Made by a program: the position numbers and the translations under genes. A stretch of DNA of 64,000 bases from Leptodesmis sichuanensis A121 (GTDB lineage: Bacteria; Cyanobacteriota; Cyanobacteriia; Leptolyngbyales; Leptolyngbyaceae). Under the pieces are notes generated by a model. That model made no database searches. It was not told the DNA's origin and saw only the letters and a program-made list of their open reading frames with translations. The DNA lies in the NCBI RefSeq assembly GCF_021379005.1, contig NZ_CP075171.1:1178001-1242000 (forward strand). The letters run 5' to 3'. Shown here in pieces: positions 31,875 to 39,938 of this stretch; position 1 is the stretch's first letter, and the number at the start of each line of letters is the position of its first letter.

Positions 31875-32966
31875 TTATTGGGCTGAAACCGGGATTTCCA
31901 AGCCCATCGCTGTCATTAGTGCCTCAAAGTCAAAGCTTTCAGCCATGATCTGGTAGAGGAATTGCAGCTTGCGGGGTTCGTGAATACGCACCTGGCCGAT
32001 CGCATGATCGACAATTTCCACAGTCGTCAATGTGTCCAGATCGACTGACAGGATAGGAATTTCCAGATCTTCAGCACGACTGATGACATCAGGATGGGGA
32101 CGCACCTGCCCGGTTAGAATCAGGCATTGAGTCGAGGTTTCCAGGGCGGCAAGCTGAATATCGGTGCGATCGCCCCCCGTCACAACGGCCATATTGTGTC
32201 CCTTTCGGAAGTATTTGAGGGCAGAGTTCACGTTCATCGCTCCAATGGAGAGACTCTCGACCATTAAATCCAGGCGATCGGCTCGACATAGGACTTCTGC
32301 ATTCAACTGCTCCACCAGATCCTCAACGGTGGCACTGCGGAGAAGTGCACTCCGGGGCATGAGGCCCAGAATCGGTACGTCATGCTGCTCCAGATAGGGC
32401 TTAACGGTTGTTTTCACTTCCTCTAGCCGATCTTGAGGAATGTCATTAATGAAGGCTCCAATCAGGCGATCGCCCAATCGACGCTTGGCCGAGAGCAATG
32501 CACCCACAATCAGGAGAGAGTGAAAGCGGGCAACTAATAACACTTTGGCATCCACAATCTCCGCTATTTGCATCAGCGACAGGTCAAACAGACTGCCTTC
32601 CTCCAAATTGGATGGCCCTTCTAATAACACCAGATCTGGGCCTTGCAATTGTAAATACTGGGACAAGAGTTGGCAGTAATCCGTCTGATCTTCTCCACGA
32701 ATCCGTTTCTGAATCGTGATATCCGTCATGGGTAAAATGGTGGGCTGCAAACGGTTAGACGGGAGTTTCAGCGTTTCAGTAACAAATTGAACATCTTCTT
32801 CAACGATTTCACCGGGAGGACGGCTCCAAATGGTTCCCAGTGGCTTTCCATAAGCAATATCCAGCCCCTTAGCTTTGAGGTGATGGGCCAAGCCCAAAAG
32901 GGTTGCTGATTTGCCACTGTACGCTTCAGTTGACCCCACAAGCAAATATTTAGCAGACTCAGGCAC
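31875..32966 (-). CDS. Phosphotransacetylase-family protein (P-loop plus DRTGG domain)
   Basis: I prefer the GTG at 32966 (VPESAKYLLVGSTEAYSGKSA) to the ATG at 33011, because conserved sequence begins there; this gives 363 residues. The N-terminal half has a dethiobiotin-synthetase-like P-loop (GSTEAYSGKSAT), then DLVLLEGPSNLEEG. The C-terminal half is a DRTGG domain (LKYFRKGHNMAVVTGGDRTDIQLAALE). In Pta enzymes these are the N-terminal regulatory part, and the acetyltransferase domain is absent here. It is therefore probably a regulatory or nucleotide-sensing protein and not an active phosphotransacetylase. Downstream of cysK on the same strand, but separated by a long palindrome. Confidence 0.85.
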   Translation of the reverse strand: MPESAKYLLVGSTEAYSGKSATLLGLAHHLKAKGLDIAYGKPLGTIWSRPPGEIVEEDVQFVTETLKLPSNRLQPTILPMTDITIQKRIRGEDQTDYCQLLSQYLQLQGPDLVLLEGPSNLEEGSLFDLSLMQIAEIVDAKVLLVARFHSLLIVGALLSAKRRLGDRLIGAFINDIPQDRLEEVKTTVKPYLEQHDVPILGLMPRSALLRSATVEDLVEQLNAEVLCRADRLDLMVESLSIGAMNVNSALKYFRKGHNMAVVTGGDRTDIQLAALETSTQCLILTGQVRPHPDVISRAEDLEIPILSVDLDTLTTVEIVDHAIGQVRIHEPRKLQFLYQIMAESFDFEALMTAMGLEIPVSAQ

Positions 32967-33074
32967 GCCTCTACTCCCGGTGTTGATTCTGAATGGAAAT
33001 GCGAGAAACACATTTCAACTCATTGTAAGTCAGGTTGAGAGTAGGGAGTGGAGAATGGGGAATAGGGGAGTGGA

Positions 33075-33113
33075 GGGTAGATGGCTTTTGCTGACAGCAA
33101 AAGCCATCTACCC
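33075..33113 (-). terminator. Perfect 19-bp inverted repeat after cysK
   Basis: GGGTAGATGGCTTTTGCTG is followed by one A and its exact reverse complement. It begins 6 bp after the cysK stop on the minus strand. No T-run follows, so a classical intrinsic terminator is not certain. A rho-type end, mRNA stabiliser or protein site are alternatives. Confidence 0.55.
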
Positions 33114-33119
33114 TGCCAA

Positions 33120-34112
33120 CTAATTCACTGAAGACAACTCCCGATCGCTGCCATTCAACTGGGCAACCTGAACATCCTCCAGATCCTTGAACAGGACGGT
33201 GCTGAGGTAGCGTTCGCCAAAACTGGGTTGGATAAAGACAACCAGCTTGCCAGCATTTTCGGGGCGTTTGGCAACTTTGATGGCGGCGGCAAGAGCGGCT
33301 CCAGAGGAGATTCCAGATAGCAGCCCTTCTTCACGGGCCATGCGACGACTAAAGGAGACAGCCTCTTCACTACTAATTTGCACCACTTCATCTACTAAGT
33401 CGAGCTTCAAGACCTTAGGAACGAAGCCAGCGCCAATTCCCTGAATTTTGTGCGGGCCAGGTTGCCCACCGGAGAGAACCGGGCTTTCCACGGGTTCCAC
33501 AGCGATCGCTTTAAATTCCGGTTTGCGCTGTTTCAGGACTTCGGCCACCCCCGTAATGGTGCCACCTGTACCCACTCCTGCAATCAGGATATCAATTTGC
33601 CCATCGGTATCAGCCCACAGTTCTTCAGCCGTAGTTTCCCGGTGAATCTTGGGGTTGGCAGGGTTAGCAAACTGTTGCGGCATGAAAGCATTCGGCAGGC
33701 TGGCAGCAATTTCTTCTGCCCGTTGCACCGCCCCTTTCATCCCCTGAGCACCGGGAGTCAGTTCCAGTTGGGCACCGTAAGCCTTCAACATGGCTCGCCG
33801 TTCTAAACTCATGGTTTCCGGCATGGTGAGAATCAGTTGATAGCCTTTGGCTGCAGCCACCATCGCCAGCGCAATCCCCGTATTTCCAGAGGTTGGCTCC
33901 ACTAAGATGGTTTTCCCCGGTTGGATCAGTCCAGCTTCCTCAGCGGCATTAATCATGCTCACCCCAATCCGGTCTTTCACTGATGCGGCAGGGTTCATTC
34001 CTTCTAGCTTGGCCACAACCTGAGCCACGCATCCTTCAGCCTGGGGAATGCGGTTAAGGCGCACTAAGGGAGTTTTTCCAATCAAATCCGTTACGTCATT
34101 GGCAATTCGCAT
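33120..34112 (-). CDS. cysK: Cysteine synthase A (O-acetylserine sulfhydrylase)
   Basis: A PLP enzyme making L-cysteine from O-acetylserine and sulfide. It has 330 residues with the full set of motifs: [13 protein letters not shown]-binding Lys in [32 protein letters not shown], phosphate-binding loop [11 protein letters not shown], and the late SSGAALAAA. The length is normal. The product also supplies the sulfur donor for any cysteine desulfurase feeding the phosphorothioation-type genes at the right edge, though the two are not linked. About 350 bp upstream have no gene. Confidence 0.97.
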   Translation of the reverse strand: MRIANDVTDLIGKTPLVRLNRIPQAEGCVAQVVAKLEGMNPAASVKDRIGVSMINAAEEAGLIQPGKTILVEPTSGNTGIALAMVAAAKGYQLILTMPETMSLERRAMLKAYGAQLELTPGAQGMKGAVQRAEEIAASLPNAFMPQQFANPANPKIHRETTAEELWADTDGQIDILIAGVGTGGTITGVAEVLKQRKPEFKAIAVEPVESPVLSGGQPGPHKIQGIGAGFVPKVLKLDLVDEVVQISSEEAVSFSRRMAREEGLLSGISSGAALAAAIKVAKRPENAGKLVVFIQPSFGERYLSTVLFKDLEDVQVAQLNGSDRELSSVN

Positions 34113-34463
34113 AAAATGGCTCCATATAAGGGAGATGAGTGGCCTCTCAATCTGCAGGCCGTGACAAAACCTGAATCAAAAGAAGCGTTTAAGTTCAGTT
34201 TAATACGGTAAGTCGATAGAAATTAAGGACTTCATAAGGATTTAAGAAAGGGGATCAGGGAGCAGGGATTAGGGATCGGGGATTAGAAACTGGCCCTGCC
34301 GCTTTCTAAGCAGGATGGGTTAGCCCTGCGTAATGCATTCTCCTTCAGTTTTTGATGATTGTGGCGATCGCCCAAGCCCCCTTCAGGGGAAAAGAGGTGT
34401 TTGCAGTTTGCAGTTGGTTCTACCCTAGAATGAACCCAATGCCCCTTCTACCTGGGAGCCATC
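34113..34463. other. 351-bp gene-free stretch with short repeats
   Basis: It holds the cysK promoter side and a gggattagggatcgggg-type repeat at about 34245-34285, the same unit that is found in frame inside the macroglobulin gene. I see no gene. Confidence 0.6.
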
Positions 34464-35099
34464 ATGACGGCTACACTGATCCAAAGTCCCGATCGCGTGA
34501 TTTTGCAGCATATTAGCTGGCAGACCTATCAATCGCTGATTCGAGATTTGGAGCAGGAACCTGCCTTGCGGTTGACCTACGATCGCGGAACTCTGGAAAT
34601 CCGAATGCCGCTTGATCCTCATGAAAGTGCCAAGAAATTATTGGGCCGTTTGATTGAGGCGGCAACGGAGGAACTAGGTTTGGAAATTCGTAGTTTAGGC
34701 TCCCGTACCTGCGATCGCCCTGATCTGGCAAAGGGCTTAGAACCTGACCAGTGTTACTACATCCAGAACGAGGCTCAGGTGAGAGGTGTCACACAAATTG
34801 ATCTCACTCAGTTTCCACCACCAGATTTAGCCGTTGAAGTGGATATTACCAGCAGTTCGTTAGATCGCCTCTCAATTTATGCAGATCTGAAGGTGCCAGA
34901 GGTGTGGCGTTACGATGGTCAATCGCTCACAATTCATACCTTGCAGGACGGTGTGTATGAGGTCAGCGATCGCAGTATTGCCCTATCACCACTCACAGCA
35001 GAGAACATTGAGCAATTTTTGGAATTGCAATCTACAACAGGTGAGAATCACTTAATCAAACAATTTCGCCAATGGCTCAGACAACAGTTCAGTTACTAA
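34464..35099 (+). CDS. Uma2 family endonuclease-like protein
   Basis: A 211-residue Uma2/DUF820 protein of the same subgroup as the one at 62382-63026. Motifs: RLTYDRGTLEIRMPL, LEIRSLGSRT, GLEPDQCYYIQNEAQVRG, PPPDLAVEVDITSSSLDRLSIY (catalytic Asp, Glu region) and VPEVWRYDG. The C-terminus ends in FRQWLRQQFSY. Role unknown; stand-alone. Confidence 0.93.
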   Translation: MTATLIQSPDRVILQHISWQTYQSLIRDLEQEPALRLTYDRGTLEIRMPLDPHESAKKLLGRLIEAATEELGLEIRSLGSRTCDRPDLAKGLEPDQCYYIQNEAQVRGVTQIDLTQFPPPDLAVEVDITSSSLDRLSIYADLKVPEVWRYDGQSLTIHTLQDGVYEVSDRSIALSPLTAENIEQFLELQSTTGENHLIKQFRQWLRQQFSY

Positions 35100-35169
35100 G
35101 GAAATCACGACGGCAGTCGGCAGGTCAGTTCTGGTCAGTTTGCAAAAGCGATGCCTGACTGCTAAGCCC

Positions 35170-36054
35170 TTACTCTTCTTGATCAGATAAGGGATTGATC
35201 AACTCGCTCAATCCCTCTCCCAGCAACGATAATCCAGTCACCATCAAAGTCATGGCTAGACCAGGAAACAGCGTCGTCCACCAGATGCCCCCCGTGGAAA
35301 GACCATCCAATGCCTGCTTCAAGTCATAACCCCATTCCGGTGTTTCTTCTGGCAGCCCCAATCCCAAAAAGCCCAGGCCCGCCAGCACCAGAATTGCATC
35401 GGCGGCATTCAGAGTAAAGAGCACAGGCACACTCTGCACCACATTCAGGAATAAGTAACGGGTCAGCACGCGCCAAGTAGAAGCTCCCATTGCCTGAGCC
35501 GCTTCCACAAATAATTCCGTCTTCACACTCACCGTCTGGTTGCGCACCACCCGGTAATACTGGGGAATGTAAGCAATGCTGATGGCGATCGCCGCATTCA
35601 ATACTCCTCGTCCCACCACAAAGGCCAGCGTCACGGATAGCAATAATCCTGGCAACGTGTAGATCGTATCCATCAGGAATAGCAGAGCGCGATCGAGCCA
35701 TCCCCCCAGATAGCCACTTACCATCCCTAATGGCACTCCAACCAGCAATCCCAGTGCCACCGCCAGGATCAATACCTGCCAGGCCGCCTGACTGCCAAAG
35801 ATCGTGCGGGAAAATACGTCATATCCCAACTGGGTGGTGCCAAACCAATGTTGCCAGGAGGGGGGCTGTTGCGGAGGATTGTCCAAAAATTCAGTGGGAT
35901 TCTGCAACCAGCCGATCGCCTGCAACAGCGGCGCGAACACGGCCAGCAGGATAAAAAATACGGTGATCACCAGGCCAATTTGTGTCAACCGCAGGGAAAG
36001 ACTGGCACGTTTAGCTGGATTGAGGAAGCGGACGATCGGGAGGCGAAGAGTCAT
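35170..36054 (-). CDS. ABC transporter permease, DppC/OppC type
   Basis: This inner-membrane permease has 294 residues. It has an N-terminal helix (LRLTQIGLVITVFFILLAVFAP), the family block HWFGTTQLGYDVFSRTIFGSQ, then five further helices with the EAA cytoplasmic loop (EAAQAMGASTWRVLTRYLF), which contacts the ATPase. Family members import oligopeptides, dipeptides or nickel as heterodimers with a DppB-type permease. No partner permease, ATPase or binding protein is adjacent, so those must be encoded elsewhere, as is usual in cyanobacteria. Confidence 0.93.
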   Translation of the reverse strand: MTLRLPIVRFLNPAKRASLSLRLTQIGLVITVFFILLAVFAPLLQAIGWLQNPTEFLDNPPQQPPSWQHWFGTTQLGYDVFSRTIFGSQAAWQVLILAVALGLLVGVPLGMVSGYLGGWLDRALLFLMDTIYTLPGLLLSVTLAFVVGRGVLNAAIAISIAYIPQYYRVVRNQTVSVKTELFVEAAQAMGASTWRVLTRYLFLNVVQSVPVLFTLNAADAILVLAGLGFLGLGLPEETPEWGYDLKQALDGLSTGGIWWTTLFPGLAMTLMVTGLSLLGEGLSELINPLSDQEE

Positions 36055-36105
36055 CGGCCAGAGTGGGAGAGAAGGTGGAAGGTAGAGAAGCGATTAATCG
36101 CGTCT

Positions 36106-36861
36106 TTACTGAGAAGGGGAGAGGGTGGGGGAGGATGGGGAAGGAGAGGGAGATGGGGGAGTGGGGGTAGGAGTACAAGTATCCATTAATGGGGGTTGGG
36201 TGTCTACGGTGACGGTTTTGTAGCCTGCGGCGGTGAGGAGTTGGGTGACAACGAGTTTGGCGCGATCGCTGGCCCGTTGCAGCACTCCCTGTTCACAGGC
36301 AGTGGTGACAATTTTCTGAAGGGCTTCCTGCTGGGCCAGGGATTGCAGTTGGGGGCCAGCATCGGGGCCGAGTCCTAAGAAACCCCGGTTGTAGTCGTAG
36401 ACCTGGGATTTATTGACATCAATTTTGCTGTTGAGAATCCGGGCGGGTGGGAGTTTGATGACAATACGGTCTTCTGTCACCTGCATCTGATCGGGCACGA
36501 GTTGGCTGAGGTCAACCCCGGCCTGGACTTCTCCTTGAGCGATATAGAGCAGTTTCGTGGTGCCAATGGTAAAGCCGCTAAAGGTGGCATCCTGCTCCGT
36601 GGGGACAACGGCCTGCATGGTGAATTCTGCTGTCATCAGTTCACTGGCATCACGAATCTTTTGCAGTGTCAGGGATTGCACATCGACTTGTGGTTGTGGT
36701 TGCGGTGGATTGAGCAAAGCATTCAAGGCGGCAAACAGGCGATCGCTAATTTGATGATTCAACCCAATCAGCAGAGCCGCCGCGATCGTGCCTCCCGTTA
36801 ACATCCACACCAAGCCACTGAAAAAGGCTCTACCGCGTCGATCATAAGGGTCTTGTTGCAT
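36106..36861 (-). CDS. DUF4230-domain membrane-anchored protein
   Basis: This protein has 251 residues. A basic N-terminus is followed by a transmembrane helix (FFSGLVWMLTGGTIAAALLIGL), then DUF4230 (LQKIRDASELMTAEFTMQAVV, VDLSQL, DRIVIKLPPARILNSKIDVN). The C-terminal 25 residues (TPTPTPPSPSPSPSSPTL) come from the G-rich/C-rich repeat DNA at 36110-36180. Function unknown; probably envelope-associated. Lies 50 bp upstream of the permease gene on the same strand. Confidence 0.88.
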   Translation of the reverse strand: MQQDPYDRRGRAFFSGLVWMLTGGTIAAALLIGLNHQISDRLFAALNALLNPPQPQPQVDVQSLTLQKIRDASELMTAEFTMQAVVPTEQDATFSGFTIGTTKLLYIAQGEVQAGVDLSQLVPDQMQVTEDRIVIKLPPARILNSKIDVNKSQVYDYNRGFLGLGPDAGPQLQSLAQQEALQKIVTTACEQGVLQRASDRAKLVVTQLLTAAGYKTVTVDTQPPLMDTCTPTPTPPSPSPSPSSPTLSPSQ

Positions 36862-37034
36862 ATCCCTATTCCCATATCACCCTATCTATTAAAATCAAAT
36901 CTTGCCAAGCCTGACCGATGATTCAGCATTATTTGGTAAAGTAATCGCAAATCCGGCTTTTGGGGTGGATGGTGCCACCGTTGAACGAATACACTCGTTA
37001 AGTGAACTCTTTTCATTCCCATAAGGCGGCCTGC

Positions 37035-38498
37035 ATGACTCATTCCACTCTCGTTTCGGCACTGGTAGACGGTATTAAGTTTGGCACCGATGGCTGGCGG
37101 GGTGTAATTGCAGCAGACTTTACCTTTGATCGCGTGCGGCTAGTGGCCGCGATCGCGGCCCAGGTACTGGCAGACAACTACAGCCAGGTTACCAATGGCA
37201 GTCGCACAGTCATCGTAGGGTACGATCGCCGCTTTTTGTCCGAAGACTTTGCCCGAGCAGCGGCAGAAGCAGTGCAATCTGTGGGTTTTGATGTGCTGTT
37301 ATCCGAAGGGTTTGCGCCCACTCCAGCCTTCAGTTGGGCCGCCAAACAACAAAATGCCTTGGGGGCGCTGGTGATCACAGCCAGCCACAATCCTGGGAAA
37401 TACTCCGGCTTGAAGGTAAAAGGAGCATTTGGTGGCTCAGTGGCTCCGGCAATTACACAGCAAATTGAAGCACGGTTGCCCGAGGGAATTGTTACATCCC
37501 CGACTCCCGGAACATTGCAGACCTTTGATCCCTGGCAGAGTTACTGTGAAGGGTTGCGCACCAAGGTGAATATTGGACAGATTCGCGAGGCCATCCTTCA
37601 GGGAAAACTGGCTGTGTTTGCCGATGTGATGCATGGGGCGGCTGCCGGAGGATTGGCGAAGTTGCTGGATGCTCCAATCCGGGAAATTAACAGCGATCGC
37701 GATCCGCTCTTTGGTGGTGGTGCGCCTGAACCCTTACCCAAGTACCTGTCAGAACTGTTTCATCAGATTCACAGTTATCGGCAAACTCATCCTACCGGGC
37801 TGGCCGTCGGATTGGTGTTTGATGGGGACAGCGATCGCATTGCGGCGGTAGATGGTCAGGGAAATTTTCTCAGTTCGCAAATTCTGATCCCCATCCTGAC
37901 TCAGCATCTGGCGGCCAATCGTGGCTACACTGGGGAATTCATCAAAACTATTAGCGGCTCTGACCTGATGCCCAAGGTGGCCGCCCTGTACAACTTACCC
38001 GTATATGAAACGCCCATTGGCTACAAGTACATCGCCGATCGCATGGTAGAAACTCAGGTGTTGCTAGGTGGTGAGGAATCGGGTGGCATCGGCTATGGCC
38101 ATCACATTCCCGAACGGGATGCTCTGCTCTCCGCGCTGTATGTGCTGGAAGCGATCGTCCAATCCAACACCGATCTGAGCGATCTCTACAAAGACTTGCA
38201 GCAACGCACCAATTTTATCTCCAGTTACGATCGCATCGACCTGCCCCTGTCTGGCATGGAAGCCCGCGCCCGCTTACTCAATCAATTGGAAACCCAACCT
38301 CTGACCGAAGTTGCCGGTCAGAAAGTGGTCGATTGCCTGACCGTAGATGGCTACAAGCTGCGTCTGGAGGATGGCCGCTGGCTGCTGATTCGATTTAGCG
38401 GAACGGAACCCGTACTGCGCCTCTACTGTGAAGCCAGGAATCTGGATCAAGTGCATGAAACCCTGGAGTGGGCAAGAGATTGGGCGAGTCAGGCTTGA
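37035..38498 (+). CDS. Phosphoglucomutase/phosphomannomutase family enzyme
   Basis: I chose the ATG at 37035 (MTHSTLVSALVDGIKFGTDGWRG) over the GTG at 37002. The 487-residue enzyme moves phosphate between C1 and C6 of a hexose. All four loops are visible: the phospho-serine loop VITASHNPGKYSG, the Mg2+ loop FDGDSDRIAAVD, the sugar-binding GGEESGGIGYGHHIPERD and the phosphate-binding RFSGTEPVLRLYCEA. Whether glucose, mannose or glucosamine phosphate is the substrate cannot be read from the sequence. Monocistronic; downstream spacer has aatccaaaat repeats. Confidence 0.93.
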   Translation: MTHSTLVSALVDGIKFGTDGWRGVIAADFTFDRVRLVAAIAAQVLADNYSQVTNGSRTVIVGYDRRFLSEDFARAAAEAVQSVGFDVLLSEGFAPTPAFSWAAKQQNALGALVITASHNPGKYSGLKVKGAFGGSVAPAITQQIEARLPEGIVTSPTPGTLQTFDPWQSYCEGLRTKVNIGQIREAILQGKLAVFADVMHGAAAGGLAKLLDAPIREINSDRDPLFGGGAPEPLPKYLSELFHQIHSYRQTHPTGLAVGLVFDGDSDRIAAVDGQGNFLSSQILIPILTQHLAANRGYTGEFIKTISGSDLMPKVAALYNLPVYETPIGYKYIADRMVETQVLLGGEESGGIGYGHHIPERDALLSALYVLEAIVQSNTDLSDLYKDLQQRTNFISSYDRIDLPLSGMEARARLLNQLETQPLTEVAGQKVVDCLTVDGYKLRLEDGRWLLIRFSGTEPVLRLYCEARNLDQVHETLEWARDWASQA

Positions 38499-38581
38499 GA
38501 AGGTGGGGACGGTAAGGGGGGATGGGATGATGGGTAGGTAAGTAGAAATCCAAAATCCAAAATCTACAATCCAAAATCTTA

Positions 38582-39208
38582 CTACTGGCTGTTGCTTCCC
38601 TTAAAGGGCCGAATCGCCCCTGCCTGACAGTCCCTCAACCAGCGGCGAATTGCTCGTCCCGTCACTTCCTGGCTGGTTTCTTGCAGGGCAGAAGGAGCCT
38701 GGTGACCCATTGGGTGAGAACCGTAGCGCGAATACAGGGTAGCCAGTTGCCAGCCTGTGCTGGGACTATAAGCCAGAATTAGCCAGTGAAACTGTTGGAT
38801 GTCTTGGCGGCGCTGGGTTTCATATTGCCGTTCCAGCACGGTGAAAAAGCTCTGGTGCAGTTGGCTGTCGGGGGAATGGGGAGAACCACTGTAGGTGATT
38901 GGCAAAGGAGTGAGGTCAGCTTGACTGGTGGCGATCGCATATCGCTTGGACTGACTTCCTCCCTGCTGATGGCTGATCCGGTTAATGTACTCTGGTAAAT
39001 CCCGCAATAAAGCATTTACCAACGGCTCTATTTCCGTTGGACAAGTTGTGAGAGGTCGAATCGGTGGCTTGGCGGTTGAGTTCGGTTGACCAGGAGGCAA
39101 AGTAGATTGAGCGATCGCAGTGGCTGGCATTCCCAAAACCGTTAATCCCAGGGCGATCGCTGCTCCACCCCTGCCAAACCAATGCCAGATTGCTTCATTC
39201 ACAAACAA
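38582..39208 (-). CDS. Exported protein of unknown function
   Basis: This protein has 208 residues. The signal peptide is an N-terminal hydrophobic helix (GGAAIALGLTVLGMPATAIAQ). The mature part (CPTEIEPLVNALLRDLPEYINRI, then FFTVLERQY, WLILAYSPSTGWQLATLYSRYG, ending in TGRAIRRWLRDCQAGAIRP) has the look of a conserved cyanobacterial family, but I cannot name it. Two cysteines could form a disulfide. Confidence 0.75.
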   Translation of the reverse strand: MFVNEAIWHWFGRGGAAIALGLTVLGMPATAIAQSTLPPGQPNSTAKPPIRPLTTCPTEIEPLVNALLRDLPEYINRISHQQGGSQSKRYAIATSQADLTPLPITYSGSPHSPDSQLHQSFFTVLERQYETQRRQDIQQFHWLILAYSPSTGWQLATLYSRYGSHPMGHQAPSALQETSQEVTGRAIRRWLRDCQAGAIRPFKGSNSQ

Positions 39209-39282
39209 ATCCTAAAACCGTCACATAGCATAGCAATTGTTCGTTAGACTGCCTACAACTATCCATAGCCAGGACTCGTACC

Positions 39283-39897
39283 ATGCCAAGAACAGCCATT
39301 ATTCAGTCCGATCAATCCTATACCTTTGCAGACTACTTTAAGCTCAACTTTGCCCCTCAAGACATCCTCGCCTACTTCGGCGTTACCCTACAACGCCGCT
39401 CTCTGCAGTTGCCCCAGTATACAGGTTCCCTCGATCGTCTGACCGATCTGAAAACCCGCATTGAAGAAAGCCTGCCTCGCCTCAGCCTGACCAGCGAAAT
39501 GGCTCGCCGGGAATTTCTGATCGCCCCCGTTTTAACTGACCTATTACACTACACCCAGGCTACCCTCAATGTCGAATATCCCGTTGCTGTCAGTAACCAA
39601 CTCAAAGGCACCCTGGACTATCTGTTGCAAAACCACCAGATTTTTGTGGTAATCGAAGCAAAGAATGAAGACCTGGAACGAGGCTTTGTGCAGCTTGCGA
39701 TCGAACTGATTGCCCTCGATCAATGGATTGAATCCGATCAACCCCTGCTGCAAGGCGCAATCTCAACCGGAAATATCTGGCAATTTGGACAATTCGATCG
39801 CCAGTCCCGGGCAATCACTCAGGATCTCGATCTCTACCGTGTACCCGCCGACTTAGAAGATCTTTTACGCATCCTGATCAAAGCCCTGAATCACTGA
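39283..39897 (+). CDS. PD-(D/E)XK nuclease-like protein (HsdR N-terminal-like)
   Basis: This soluble protein has 204 residues. The core LKGTLDYLL followed by FVVIEAKNED fits the D...E-x-K centre of restriction-endonuclease-like folds, as in the N-terminal domain of type I restriction subunits. REFLIAPVL, upstream, is typical of such stand-alone proteins in cyanobacteria. It may be a nuclease or a degenerate relative. A second protein of this general kind is at 52461-53093. No restriction-modification partner is adjacent. Confidence 0.75.
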   Translation: MPRTAIIQSDQSYTFADYFKLNFAPQDILAYFGVTLQRRSLQLPQYTGSLDRLTDLKTRIEESLPRLSLTSEMARREFLIAPVLTDLLHYTQATLNVEYPVAVSNQLKGTLDYLLQNHQIFVVIEAKNEDLERGFVQLAIELIALDQWIESDQPLLQGAISTGNIWQFGQFDRQSRAITQDLDLYRVPADLEDLLRILIKALNH

Positions 39898-39938
39898 GAA
39901 CTTCACAGGATTACCGGAGGCATAACAATCGTTGATGA

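Noticed and set aside
31875-32966. Full phosphotransacetylase (pta)
   Set aside because: Only the P-loop and DRTGG parts are present; the acetyltransferase domain is missing.
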